Assembly: GCA_048267245.1 (NCBI GenBank)
Contig: JBLWXV010000002.1
Span: forward strand, 620,001-684,000
DNA from: JBLWXV01 sp048267245
GTDB lineage: Bacteria; Bdellovibrionota; Bacteriovoracia; Bacteriovoracales; Bacteriovoracaceae
DNA: 64,000 nt
Direction of reading: 5' to 3'
The position numbers and the translations under genes were made by a program. Below are positions 1 to 7,874 of the stretch, piece after piece; the first letter of the stretch is position 1; every line of letters begins with the position of its first letter. A model generated the notes under the pieces. That model was not told the DNA's origin. It saw nothing but the letters and a program-made list of their open reading frames with translations, and made no database searches.

Positions 1-228
1 GACGGCGACAGAATCTGTACAAGAAGCGTAAAAGCTAAAGCTTTCCAACCAATGAACTCAACTCGTAAAGTTTGTGCTCGTTGGACAGGTCGTGATGACA
101 GCAACTGTGTTGAATACAAAATCGTTCCTTACGTTCAAAAGCGTGTTCGCACTGTAACTTTCACACGTGACAACGATTCTGATACTCCGTACAGAACTCA
201 AAAAGTTGTTATTCCTAACTGTCAATAA
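1..228 (+). CDS. C-terminal part of an exported Cys-rich protein (partial)
   Basis: The reading frame is open from base 1 and stops with TAA at 226-228; the 5' end lies outside the window. The 75 visible residues contain spaced cysteines and a motif RDDSNC, and end in NCQ. The protein aligns along its length with the product of the gene at 1126 (shared features: QPM-ST-KxC, DDxNC or DSxC, PYxQ, terminal CQ), so the two are paralogues. The paralogue carries a signal peptide, so this one is probably exported and disulfide-bonded too. Function unknown. Confidence 0.75.
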   Translation, partial: DGDRICTRSVKAKAFQPMNSTRKVCARWTGRDDSNCVEYKIVPYVQKRVRTVTFTRDNDSDTPYRTQKVVIPNCQ

Positions 229-248
229 TTACAGCTAGTTAGATATCC

Positions 249-280
249 TCATGAGGGAGGGTAACCTCTCTCCCTCATGA
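249..280 (+). terminator. Probable intrinsic terminator
   Basis: An 11-bp perfect stem (249-259 with 270-280) has a 10-nt loop and lies 20 nt after the stop of the first gene. It is followed by a short T-containing stretch, not a strong T-run. It separates the partial gene from the regulator at 329. Confidence 0.6.
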
Positions 281-328
281 AGATTTTACAACAAAAATTG
301 ATTCTTTCTCCAGATAGACTATGTTTAC

Positions 329-1129
329 ATGATGGATACTATAACCCCCCAAACTGGAAGCCCCAAAGCTGCACCGGTGTCCCTAGATCTCGTCGATCAA
401 GTGGCATTTGATCTAGCAGAATACTTAGGTCGCTTCCCCAATAAGAGCTTCGCCGTTAGGGTGCTGGCAAAAGAGTGCGGGTTAAGTGAGAAGACCATCA
501 AAAGGCTCTTAAAGAGCGAAAACAAACCGACCTACCAAACGATTTTTAAACTCTACTCAATCTTCTTTGAAGAGAATGAATACGAGGCGCTTCTGAGTAA
601 GTGCCCTGACGTCGTGAGAGAGTACATTAAAGACTACACTCCGATTGAAGCGACAAGTTCGACAGAGCAAAATAACCAGCTACTCGATCTACTTCGCAAA
701 GAGCCTCTGTTTGCAGAACTCATGGTTCTCGCAGGGACTGGGCCACTTCACGTGAGTGCAATTGGCTATCGCTACGGACAGTATGGGCTTGAAGTGTTGG
801 AGCGACTTGAAAAGGCTGAAGTCTTAATAAAAGTCACCAAAGATACTTATTCAGTATCCTCGAAGCTTCCAAACTTTGATGGACATGCTCTCAAATTCTT
901 GGGTGAGTACTTCGTGCATCGATTCTCAAAGCCAAGTGAGTTAATGAGTGAGAATACAATCTCCTTTTACGCCGAAGGGCTTAGTGAAGAGGGATTAAAA
1001 GAATGGCTCGCGGTTGATACCGAAGCCTTTTATAAGAAATTAGAGATTGCAAAAAAACCGCAGTTCAAAGGATCGACACCTGTCTTTACCTTCACTGCCA
1101 CGGATACAATTCAAAGGGAATCGAAATGA
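329..1129 (+). CDS. HTH regulator resembling the TIGR02147 family
   Basis: A 266-residue soluble protein. Residues about 38-80 look like a helix-turn-helix of the Cro/XRE kind (LAKECGLSEKTIKRLL followed by a second helix pair). The C-terminal half, about 115-260, resembles the DUF4423/TIGR02147 region common in Bdellovibrio-like bacteria. Two adjacent ATGs (329 and 332) are possible starts and neither has a clear ribosome site. The stop overlaps the start of the next gene as ATGA, so regulator and exported protein are probably translated together. No ligand domain is recognisable. Assignment to TIGR02147 is by overall pattern, not by a search. Confidence 0.6.
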   Translation: MMDTITPQTGSPKAAPVSLDLVDQVAFDLAEYLGRFPNKSFAVRVLAKECGLSEKTIKRLLKSENKPTYQTIFKLYSIFFEENEYEALLSKCPDVVREYIKDYTPIEATSSTEQNNQLLDLLRKEPLFAELMVLAGTGPLHVSAIGYRYGQYGLEVLERLEKAEVLIKVTKDTYSVSSKLPNFDGHALKFLGEYFVHRFSKPSELMSENTISFYAEGLSEEGLKEWLAVDTEAFYKKLEIAKKPQFKGSTPVFTFTATDTIQRESK

Positions 1130-1524
1130 AGAGCTTAATGCTTGCAGCTATCATGGGACTCGGAAGCGCCCACGCCGGTATCGGTGGTATCTCTGGTGGT
1201 CATGTTCACTTCCAACGTGAAAGTACATGGGTGAATCCAGTTTACAGTAAGACTCTTTGCTTTGACGGTGAAGACTTCCACGCAAAAATTAAAAAGTGTG
1301 CGAAGTATGGCGGCCGAGATGATAATAACTGTGAACGTTTTGAAGTCATCGATGCGGTTCAGCCAATGGTGAGTACTAAGAAAATCTGTAAAAGGGACAC
1401 GGACTCTCAATGCCTCGAATGGCAAGAGCTTCCCTATATTCAAAACCCGAACCGGTACTTTGATTTTTATAATGATGATCGCTTTGTTAAGCGCACGAAA
1501 TTCAAAGTAAAATCCTGTCAGTAG
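1126..1524 (+). CDS. Exported Cys-rich protein, paralogue of the first gene
   Basis: 132 residues with a short signal peptide (MKSLMLAAIMGLGSAHA). The mature part has cysteines in KKC, NNC, KIC, SQC and a C-terminal SCQ, consistent with an oxidised periplasmic or secreted fold. It is a clear paralogue of the partial protein at 1-228. It overlaps the upstream HTH regulator by 4 nt, so co-expression is expected. Possible roles such as envelope structure or surface interaction are guesses; no enzyme motif is visible. Confidence 0.75.
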   Translation: MKSLMLAAIMGLGSAHAGIGGISGGHVHFQRESTWVNPVYSKTLCFDGEDFHAKIKKCAKYGGRDDNNCERFEVIDAVQPMVSTKKICKRDTDSQCLEWQELPYIQNPNRYFDFYNDDRFVKRTKFKVKSCQ

Positions 1525-1529
1525 TTATT

Positions 1530-1550
1530 GACCGAGTATTGTGCTCGGTC
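1530..1550 (+). terminator. Hairpin, probable terminator
   Basis: A 7-bp stem (GACCGAG with CTCGGTC) around a 7-nt loop, 6 nt after the stop at 1524. No long T-run follows. Confidence 0.5.
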
Positions 1551-1565
1551 TCTAAGCTTTGACCT

Positions 1566-1609
1566 CATAAACTCCGAAAAGATAGAGACATCAATTTTCG
1601 GAGTTTATG
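1566..1609 (+). promoter_or_regulatory. 15-bp perfect hairpin covering the start of the next gene
   Basis: Bases 1566-1580 are the exact reverse complement of 1595-1609, with a 14-nt loop. The right arm contains a GGAG sequence (1600-1603) and ends with the ATG start codon of the gene at 1607. If transcribed through, the stem would hide both ribosome site and start codon. It may instead be a terminator placed against the next gene. Confidence 0.6.
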
Positions 1610-2116
1610 AAGAAATTTTCCTTAGTTCTATTTACTTTAAGCCTGCTTAGCCTCTTTGCTGTAGCTAAGATGCCCACTGATGTTTCCGAAAGACTTGGAA
1701 GTAGGTGGCAGAGACAGTCGCTCTTTTTTGGAGTGAACGAAGCGTGGAAATTAAAGGCCAATGGTAAAGTACAAGTGACTTACTTGGCCCGAGATCAATA
1801 TCGTCCATTTGTCCTATCGGAATTTCCGTTTGAGAAATATCCTGAATATTTAACTCAGTTGCGAGCGACAGGACTTAAAGTCGCGGGCATCACAGATTGG
1901 AAAATTGAGAGCTACGAATATAAGAAAACTCCGAGTGAAGGAATTCTGATAAAGGTGAGTGGAACCTATCAAAGAAGAGAGCAGGAGGTTCACTTTACTG
2001 AATGGCAGCTATTTGAAGAGGAGCGCTATTCTCAAGCAAACCTCATTATTCCGAGTAAGAATGAAAGTATTCAAATTAATAAGCCCAAATTAATGCAACA
2101 GGTGCTCAAGTTATGA
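1607..2116 (+). CDS. Exported protein of unknown function
   Basis: 169 residues beginning with a good signal peptide (MKKFSLVLFTLSLLSLFAVA). The mature protein is rich in charged and aromatic residues, has no cysteine and no motif I recognise. The start codon is the 3' end of a 15-bp hairpin. The stop overlaps the start of the next gene as ATGA, so the two exported proteins are probably made together and may act together. Confidence 0.65.
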   Translation: MKKFSLVLFTLSLLSLFAVAKMPTDVSERLGSRWQRQSLFFGVNEAWKLKANGKVQVTYLARDQYRPFVLSEFPFEKYPEYLTQLRATGLKVAGITDWKIESYEYKKTPSEGILIKVSGTYQRREQEVHFTEWQLFEEERYSQANLIIPSKNESIQINKPKLMQQVLKL

Positions 2117-3453
2117 GAGCACTATTTATTGTACTATTTTGCTCTTTTTCGCTCAGTCTATTTGCCCAAGATGTTGTGACTTGTGAAGAAGAGATTGGGC
2201 TTCCAAGCGAACTTAGTTTTCTGCTTGATGTAAGTGCTCCAGTTGTTAAATACGTAAATGAATGCCGCGAACGCTTTGGACTAGATGAAGATAAGATTGT
2301 TAGTCCTGAAGTTGTCGATAAGGGTATGCCGACTGCCTTGTATGACAATCCTATTGAGTGTTTGAAATCTTTTTTTAAAGGCCTTAAGGACTCAGGCACA
2401 GATCTTCTAGGAGCACTTTGGGATTTAGTAAAAACCTTTGCTAAGGCCATTAATAAGTCTACGTGGATGCTCTACGATTTCTTTAAGTCAGCCTTCACAG
2501 GAAATCTTTCGTATTGGTTTATGGAAGCTTCTAATGACGCAGGAGAGTTCGCCAAAGCCTTTATTGACTCTATCAAGGCAATACCCTCTGCTGTCGCTGG
2601 GTTTTTTAAAGACAAATCTGAAGAGTGGGATTGTTTAAATGATAAGGGTAAGGCCGGTTTTTCCTGTCATGTGGCAGGCTATCTAGGTGGTGATGTCCTT
2701 GCAGGCGTCTTGACCATGGGCTATTCCAAGTTGGCCCTTGCCACCAAGATAAAGTCTGTTTCTAGTAAGTTCATCAAAGTAAAGAAGAGGCCTCCTTCAG
2801 GACTAGCGAGTGGAAGTCGTAGAAGGCTCGATGAATTGATTCCCAAGCATAAGCGATCGAGCCGCTTTATTATCGAAGCGGATGATAAAGGACACTACAG
2901 TGTTCGCTATTATGATAAAGATGGAAATGCTAAGATTTTTGATGGCTCTCCATTTTACCATCTCATTAACTCTCGTCAGCGCCGTCAAGGCATTGGTACT
3001 CATCGGGTGAGAACAAAGTCGGCGCTGGCCAAAGGCGAACACTTTAGCATCGATGTAAGTGAAGAAAAGTTTCAAAAGCTCATGGAGTATATTGATACGA
3101 AAGAGGGCAAGATTTCTATCGCTTGCACACGCACGGCTTGTGAGTCGATGAAGGCTGCTGGAGTAGATCTAGGACAGAAACCAGTTCCAAGTATGCAAGC
3201 GCTCTACAAGGGCCTAGTTGATGAAGCTCAAAAGAACCCTAGAGTAGTTGCCGAGGTGGGGGAGCGAGTGAGTGAGGCTGAGCGTGCGGCAAAGATGGAA
3301 GCCTTTGCAAGAGGGACAAATCTAGTCAAAGTACAATTTGGAATGACTGCTCTTACTGGAGTTATCTACGCACCAGCAATTGCCGGTACTCCCATTCAAT
3401 TCACTATCGATACCATGCAAGAGCACCGAGCTCCCCAAGAACTAGCAGATTGA
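2113..3453 (+). CDS. Exported protein with possible cysteine-protease-like C-terminal domain
   Basis: 446 residues with a signal peptide (MRALFIVLFCSFSLSLFA). Residues about 85-170 are helical and amphipathic; 174-215 contain Cys174, Cys185 and a Gly-rich hydrophobic stretch. The region 290-352 has His297 in GTHRVR and then a CTRTACESMKAAGV segment (Cys338, Cys343). That pattern resembles the Cys-containing helix of permuted papain-fold or DUF4105-like proteins; this is inference only. The layout of export signal, hydrophobic middle and putative catalytic end would also fit a secreted effector or toxin. It is coupled to the gene at 1607. Its last 12 nt overlap the convergent Gre-like gene. 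Confidence 0.55.
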   Translation: MRALFIVLFCSFSLSLFAQDVVTCEEEIGLPSELSFLLDVSAPVVKYVNECRERFGLDEDKIVSPEVVDKGMPTALYDNPIECLKSFFKGLKDSGTDLLGALWDLVKTFAKAINKSTWMLYDFFKSAFTGNLSYWFMEASNDAGEFAKAFIDSIKAIPSAVAGFFKDKSEEWDCLNDKGKAGFSCHVAGYLGGDVLAGVLTMGYSKLALATKIKSVSSKFIKVKKRPPSGLASGSRRRLDELIPKHKRSSRFIIEADDKGHYSVRYYDKDGNAKIFDGSPFYHLINSRQRRQGIGTHRVRTKSALAKGEHFSIDVSEEKFQKLMEYIDTKEGKISIACTRTACESMKAAGVDLGQKPVPSMQALYKGLVDEAQKNPRVVAEVGERVSEAERAAKMEAFARGTNLVKVQFGMTALTGVIYAPAIAGTPIQFTIDTMQEHRAPQELAD

Positions 3454-3921
3454 GATAATCTTGTACTCTCTGGTTTGAGAGGCACTTTCAACTTCAAATT
3501 CATCACCAACAGCAAGTCCAATGGCGGCCGATCCAATGGGGGAGAAAGCACTCACAACAAGAATAGGAGTGTTATCAATATTTAGGAGTGTGCCTCCTGA
3601 GGTCGAGCTAATAAAGTAGTGGCGTTTGACGTTAGAAAATTCAATCTCAACCAAAGAGCCAACTGATACTTCTGTGGGAAGGTGATCTAGGTTGATCTCA
3701 TCGAGAAGTCCCATCTCAAGTTCAAGTTCATCTACTCGTTTTTTCTGCGCTCCTGCGAGGTAACCGGCTTCGATAGAGCGAGTGTCATACTTTCCTTCGG
3801 CCTTCATCTCTTGCTCGGAGGCATGTCCCTTCGTTGTCTTAAAAACCTGGCCGGCCAGATCTAAATCCTTTTGCACGCTATCTTTAAGTTCTTTAACGAT
3901 CATCTTCTTATCGATTGCCAT
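3442..3921 (-). CDS. GreA/GreB-family transcript cleavage factor-like protein
   Basis: 159 residues. The N-terminal half is charged and helical, as in the coiled coil that enters the RNA polymerase secondary channel. The C-terminal half matches the Gre FKBP-like domain, including the typical pattern SAFSPIGSAAIGLAVGDEFEV. I cannot say whether it is a true elongation factor or one of the Gre-related regulators, because the acidic tip residues are not obvious. It starts 14 nt inside the 3' end of the DUF3703 gene, with AGGGA as ribosome site, so both belong to one transcript. Confidence 0.75.
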   Translation of the reverse strand: MAIDKKMIVKELKDSVQKDLDLAGQVFKTTKGHASEQEMKAEGKYDTRSIEAGYLAGAQKKRVDELELEMGLLDEINLDHLPTEVSVGSLVEIEFSNVKRHYFISSTSGGTLLNIDNTPILVVSAFSPIGSAAIGLAVGDEFEVESASQTREYKIISIC

Positions 3922-4285
3922 TTTTATTCCCTGGTGATTTTTGAGTGAAGAGCGCTTCTAGATCCTTTGGAAGCGGCATCGGTTTTGTGAGAGGGACATC
4001 GGACCAGCCAGTATTTCCAACTGGAATTCTGCCCATCAGATGCGCCGGAAGAGTGAGAAGAATTCTTACTAACTGTGCCCAAAGTTCCTTGAGATCAATT
4101 GGTCTAAGAGAGTGCGAGAACATTAGACAGTGCGTCTGTAGGTGCCTTAAAGGCGACTTCTGTGAAATGATATGGGCCCGTCCGAGAGCAAGCCTCGCGG
4201 CTCCACTTTGCCCCAACTCTCTGGCCGCGTGGTAATTCTGAATTTCGCTTTGGTAGAGCTTAAGCTCATGGTCACTAAAGGCCAT
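3908..4285 (-). CDS. DUF3703 family protein
   Basis: 125 residues matching the DUF3703 pattern: an LGRAHIISQ motif, an H..H-rich helix (RHLQTHCLMF), a GRIPVGNTG segment and a proline-rich PMPLPKDLEALF end. The biochemical role is unknown. It is transcribed away from the TauE/SafE transporter and shares a 65-bp intergenic region with it that carries an FNR-type box and a direct repeat. It overlaps the Gre-like gene downstream. Confidence 0.75.
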   Translation of the reverse strand: MAFSDHELKLYQSEIQNYHAARELGQSGAARLALGRAHIISQKSPLRHLQTHCLMFSHSLRPIDLKELWAQLVRILLTLPAHLMGRIPVGNTGWSDVPLTKPMPLPKDLEALFTQKSPGNKNGNR

Positions 4286-4291
4286 AAAACA

Positions 4292-4305
4292 TTGATCCCT
4301 GTCAA
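4292..4305. promoter_or_regulatory. Candidate FNR/Crp-family operator
   Basis: TTGATCCCTGTCAA matches the FNR-type palindrome TTGAT-N4-ATCAA with one mismatch. It lies between the divergent DUF3703 and TauE/SafE genes. A Crp/Fnr protein is encoded just beyond the transporter, and its recognition helix keeps the Glu and Arg typical of proteins that read TTGAT. Confidence 0.55.
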
Positions 4306-4317
4306 TTTCTTCTATTC

Positions 4318-4347
4318 CTAAGAGGTTTATAATAACACTAAGAGGTT
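4318..4347 (+). repeat. 10-bp direct repeat spaced by 20 bp upstream of the TauE/SafE gene
   Basis: CTAAGAGGTT occurs at 4318-4327 and again at 4338-4347, two helical turns apart. The second copy supplies the AGAGG ribosome site of the transporter gene. It could be a paired operator or a chance duplication. Confidence 0.5.
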
Positions 4348-4350
4348 CAT

Positions 4351-5094
4351 ATGGTCACATTGGGATATTTTGCAGCGATTTTAGTCGGAATTAGTCTAGG
4401 GCTACTTGGTGGGGGGGGCTCAATTCTCACGGTCCCAATTCTCGTCTATCTTGTCGGGCTTGAACCCAAGCGCGCCATTCCTATTAGCTTGTTAATTGTG
4501 GGCTTAGGCGCTCTGACTGGGGCGTTAAGGCATTATAAAGGCGGCAATGTCCAATTAAAGCCTGCTCTCTATTTCCTTCCAAGCGCTATGATTGGCGCCT
4601 GGATGGGGGCAAAGGGCGCGAGCTACCTAAGCGGACTAACACAGATGATTCTCTTTGGTGTGATGACTGTGCTTGCGGCCGCAGCGATGATTAGGCCTGC
4701 TCCAGAGAGAGAGGGACCGGCCATTATTAAACCTATCTCACTCTCGTTAAGTGCACTAGGAGTAGGAGTTCTCACCGGAATTATTGGGGTAGGCGGAGGA
4801 TTCATGATTGTGCCGGCACTGGTTTTCTTTGCTGGAATGTCCATTCGCTACGCCATTGGAACATCTCTGGTGGTCATCGCTCTCAACTCCTTTGCAGGCT
4901 TTATTGGCTACTTAGGAACTGTGCAAATTCCTTGGGACTTTACTTTAATCTTTGCCTTCTTTGTCTCGATTGGAATTTTGGTCGGTGTGAAAATTGCCGA
5001 GCGTATGCAGCCTGCGAGTCTAAAAAAGTCATTTGCAGGAATGCTCTTTGTCGTTGGCGGGTTTGTCCTCGCTAAAAACTTTGCCTTAATTTGA
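4351..5094 (+). CDS. TauE/SafE (TSUP) family membrane permease
   Basis: 247 residues, about eight membrane segments. Two repeats are visible, each with a Gly-rich loop: GLLGGGGSILTVPIL near the N-terminus and GIIGVGGGFMIVPAL near residue 145. This is the hallmark of the sulfite/organosulfur exporter family. The substrate cannot be told from sequence; sulfite, thiosulfate or another sulfur anion is usual. The gene has a nearby FNR-type box and ends 9 nt inside the convergent Crp/Fnr gene. Confidence 0.88.
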   Translation: MVTLGYFAAILVGISLGLLGGGGSILTVPILVYLVGLEPKRAIPISLLIVGLGALTGALRHYKGGNVQLKPALYFLPSAMIGAWMGAKGASYLSGLTQMILFGVMTVLAAAAMIRPAPEREGPAIIKPISLSLSALGVGVLTGIIGVGGGFMIVPALVFFAGMSIRYAIGTSLVVIALNSFAGFIGYLGTVQIPWDFTLIFAFFVSIGILVGVKIAERMQPASLKKSFAGMLFVVGGFVLAKNFALI

Positions 5095-5706
5095 ATGAGA
5101 CCAATCCACAACTTTTTGTGGATTGGGAAGATCAAAACGACGCTTATCTTTAATCAATAAACCTTCATTTTCAAGTTGCGCCATTACTCTTGTTACCGTC
5201 TCCATTGTTGAAGAGGAAAACTCAGCAATTTCTTTTCGCGTCCAGGCTTGGTCGGGATGGCGAAAGCGAAGATAAAGTAGGGCTTCGACGATGCGCTGAG
5301 GGGCGGTTTTGTCTGTAATTCCCGCTAACTTTTCTTCGGCTTGGCGTAGATCTCTGGCTAGTACTTTTGAAATCTCTAAGAGAAGTTCTCCCTCTTTACA
5401 GACAACATCAATAAAGTCAGAAGCTTTTAATTTATATAGCCTACTGGTGGTGAGGGCCACTGCATTGGCGTGGTATGCTTCACCGGCAAGAGTTGATCTG
5501 TGTCCCAAAATATATCGCTCTCCAAAAACGCGCAAAAAAGTTTCTCTGCCACTTTCAGTAATATGGAAAAGACCAACCAGTCCTTCTTCAAGAAGCCAGA
5601 TATTTTCCGGGGTTTCACCTTCGTGATAGATGATTTCACCTCGCTTGTACTCAATTGGAGTGGGCATGGAGATGTGTTGTTTAAGGGTATCGAATATCTT
5701 ACTCAT
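5086..5706 (-). CDS. Crp/Fnr-family transcription regulator
   Basis: 206 residues. Residues 10-115 form a cyclic-nucleotide-binding-like beta roll (RGEIIYHEGETPENIWLLEEG) and 150-195 a winged helix. The recognition helix reads METVTRVM, giving Glu169, Thr172 and Arg173 at the positions of FNR Glu209, Ser212 and Arg213. Binding to TTGAT-type half-sites is therefore likely. There is no N-terminal Cys cluster, so it is not an iron-sulfur oxygen sensor like E. coli FNR; a Dnr-like or ligand-free mode is possible. The candidate target is the box at 4292. Confidence 0.88.
   Translation of the reverse strand: MSKIFDTLKQHISMPTPIEYKRGEIIYHEGETPENIWLLEEGLVGLFHITESGRETFLRVFGERYILGHRSTLAGEAYHANAVALTTSRLYKLKASDFIDVVCKEGELLLEISKVLARDLRQAEEKLAGITDKTAPQRIVEALLYLRFRHPDQAWTRKEIAEFSSSTMETVTRVMAQLENEGLLIKDKRRFDLPNPQKVVDWSHSN
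5101..5126. terminator. Hairpin at the convergent TauE / Crp-Fnr ends
   Basis: A 10-bp perfect stem (5101-5110 with 5117-5126) and 6-nt loop lies just after the transporter stop and inside the last codons of the Crp/Fnr gene. No clear T-run follows. Confidence 0.5.
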
Positions 5707-5868
5707 TTCTTTATTTTACCCTAAGGATGATTTTGTTGGTCAAGAAAATCCGAAGTTTTATGGGGCTTGATTTTTTTCTTCGTCAAATGAAAGTGCAACT
5801 CCCTTATGTGTAAGCCAGGAAAAGTAGGGCTTAAATAGTTTCAAGTACCCAAACCCTCAGGAGGAATT

Positions 5869-6339
5869 ATGAATTTAGCTAATCGCCAATCAAATTTGCC
5901 AAGAGTTTCTAAACGCAATCCAATTTGGAGTCTTCAGAATGAAATGAACACACTCTTTGACCAATTCTTCGGTGGTGAAACACCTCTTTCCTTTAATGTT
6001 GGTGGGCGAAACTGGCCTTCAATTGAAGTTAAGGAGGAGGAAAATGAATATAAGATTGTCGCTGAAATACCTGGAGTAGAAGAAAAAGATCTACACTTAG
6101 AGCTTCGCGATAATGCTCTTGAAATTTCAGGTGAGCGCAGAAATGAATATAAAGAGGATAATGACCGTGGATATTTTTCTGAAATTAGCTACGGAAAATT
6201 CTATCGCACAATTCCTTTTGATCATGAGGTTGATGAAGAGAAGGTGAGTGCGAAGATGAAAGATGGCGTTTTACGTGTGACAGTGAATAAAACACCGCGA
6301 GGAAAAGAGCGAAAACGCCGTATTCAGATTACACACTAG
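5869..6339 (+). CDS. Hsp20/alpha-crystallin small heat shock protein
   Basis: 156 residues. The alpha-crystallin domain spans about 45-145, with the typical core PSIEVKEEENEYKIVAEIPG and the conserved GVLRVTV segment. A C-terminal RIQI provides the I-x-I motif used in oligomer assembly. It acts as an ATP-independent holdase for unfolding proteins in the cytoplasm. A strong ribosome site (AGGAGG) precedes the ATG. I did not find a convincing sigma-32 promoter. The stop overlaps the convergent outer-membrane protein gene by 4 nt. Confidence 0.92.
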   Translation: MNLANRQSNLPRVSKRNPIWSLQNEMNTLFDQFFGGETPLSFNVGGRNWPSIEVKEEENEYKIVAEIPGVEEKDLHLELRDNALEISGERRNEYKEDNDRGYFSEISYGKFYRTIPFDHEVDEEKVSAKMKDGVLRVTVNKTPRGKERKRRIQITH

Positions 6340-7052
6340 AAGTAGAAGTTCGTAAAAATATTGAATCTCACGGCCTTGTAGCGAGCCTTGTAACTTCCCG
6401 GGAAGTTATCGGGCTCGCTCCAGCGCCATTGTCCCACTCCGATTGTGTGGCCAAGTGTAAAGTTCTCGGTGACTGGAAGCATGGCCCCCAAATAGAACCA
6501 GTACTCATCAACAGTATAGGTGCTGTAGTTGAGTGGGAAGTTTCCCTCTACCTGAGCAGAGAGAGAGAATTTCTCCCAAAAACGCAGTAGCCCTGCGCGA
6601 AGTTGAGCTGATGAGAATTCGCTGTGCTCATTGTAGATATAGCGTGCGCGAAATGAAGCAGCAATGGGAGAATTAAAAAGCCACTTCTTATAATCTACCT
6701 CTGGCATGAGTTCGAGCTCATCTCTTGAGCGAGTGTTTTGCCATTTCCAGACACCACCACCGACTGGAACCCAATCTGTTTCATGTCTCTTCCCACTGAG
6801 GTAGCGAGCGTGAAGGCCAATCTTTAATCCGTTAGCGATCAAGTAGCGGCCACCCACTTGATAGTGGCGGTAGTTTTCACTGTAGGCGGCGTCGAGTGCT
6901 TCGTACTCTGCCATGACGTCGACTTTATTATACTCTTTTATGAAGCGCAGATTGTACTGATAGTCGCGCTTGCCCTGGCAGCTATTTGGAGAATTTGCGG
7001 CCAGAAGCAATTGGGGAGAAATAAGAAACAATAGGATCAGGAGCTTAGTCAT
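6336..7052 (-). CDS. Probable outer-membrane beta-barrel protein
   Basis: 238 residues with a signal peptide (MTKLLILLFLISPQLLLAA). The mature part alternates polar and aromatic residues in strands and ends in NIFTNFYF with a C-terminal Phe, the Bam recognition signature of outer-membrane proteins. About 10 strands would fit its length. The content resembles small oligomeric porin or DUF2490-like barrels, but I cannot name the family. The start overlaps the end of the FecR-domain gene by 8 nt, so the two are co-transcribed. Confidence 0.65.
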   Translation of the reverse strand: MTKLLILLFLISPQLLLAANSPNSCQGKRDYQYNLRFIKEYNKVDVMAEYEALDAAYSENYRHYQVGGRYLIANGLKIGLHARYLSGKRHETDWVPVGGGVWKWQNTRSRDELELMPEVDYKKWLFNSPIAASFRARYIYNEHSEFSSAQLRAGLLRFWEKFSLSAQVEGNFPLNYSTYTVDEYWFYLGAMLPVTENFTLGHTIGVGQWRWSEPDNFPGSYKARYKAVRFNIFTNFYF

Positions 7053-7695
7053 AACTTCTTCTTAGCGGATTGGCGTAGGCTTTTTCAATTACTTCGTCAT
7101 TGTCTTTGATGCTTTCAGTGAGATCCACTTCCCAGTTAATCTTACTGGTCCAGGGAAAGTAGGCGGGCGTTGAGGTCTTTTTAGCATCGGCAACGACAAC
7201 TCCCTCGCCGGCCTTTACGCTTGTAACCTTCGTTTCGTCGGCGCCACGAACAACAACTTCACCATGCTCAACGCACATCCAGACGTCGTCCTTTTTCTTT
7301 GATTCATCTATTCCTACAAAGAAAAGTGTTCCTCTGACTCCAAAAGAAGCTTTTCTCGCATTAATTTGAAGGCGATCCTTACCGACTTCGAGCTTTCTCG
7401 CCTTTGTGATGACCTTGCCCTTAATTAAGCTAATCAAGCTGCCCTTCTTTTCATTATTGAGTAGGGCAATCTTCACAGAGCTATTGGGCTCTATTTTTAA
7501 CTTTGACCCACCTTCTAGGTCGACGATAGCAAGTGCGCCTGCACCGGTTTCAATTTCTTGCCCGACAGTAACAGCGTCACCTTTCTTTGCGGCCACTCCG
7601 TCAATCTTCACATCTCCTCTGGTATAGAAGAGTGAACTGCCCCAACACTGCGTCCACACAGACAGGGCCATGAGTGTACCCAAGATCACTTTCAT
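7045..7695 (-). CDS. Exported FecR-domain protein
   Basis: 216 residues with a signal peptide (MKVILGTLMALSVWTQCWGS). The next 110 residues match the FecR periplasmic domain: GDAVTVGQEIETGAGALAIV, then GSKLKIEPNSSVKI and ASFGVRGTLFFV. There is no membrane anti-sigma segment, so this is a stand-alone periplasmic FecR domain, as often paired with beta-barrel or Cys-protease partners. It is co-transcribed with the barrel protein gene. The function is probably binding or scaffolding in the envelope. Confidence 0.8.
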   Translation of the reverse strand: MKVILGTLMALSVWTQCWGSSLFYTRGDVKIDGVAAKKGDAVTVGQEIETGAGALAIVDLEGGSKLKIEPNSSVKIALLNNEKKGSLISLIKGKVITKARKLEVGKDRLQINARKASFGVRGTLFFVGIDESKKKDDVWMCVEHGEVVVRGADETKVTSVKAGEGVVVADAKKTSTPAYFPWTSKINWEVDLTESIKDNDEVIEKAYANPLRRSYD

Positions 7696-7874
7696 AGTTT
7701 CTCACTTATTTGAGTTGATAAGTTTTATTTTATCTCAAATCTTTTTCTGGTGTTAGGATGCAGAAAGAACCTAATTAATATCAGATAAAAACATTTCGGT
7801 GCTGCTGCCAATCGTCGTTACGCACTTATAGACTCTCGCTATTCTCATTTTATACACAACTCTAAAGGACGGTT

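Noticed and set aside
2106..2450. 114-codon minus-strand frame inside the exported 446-residue gene
   Set aside because: Antisense shadow of a real gene; no ribosome site and low-complexity Ser-rich product.
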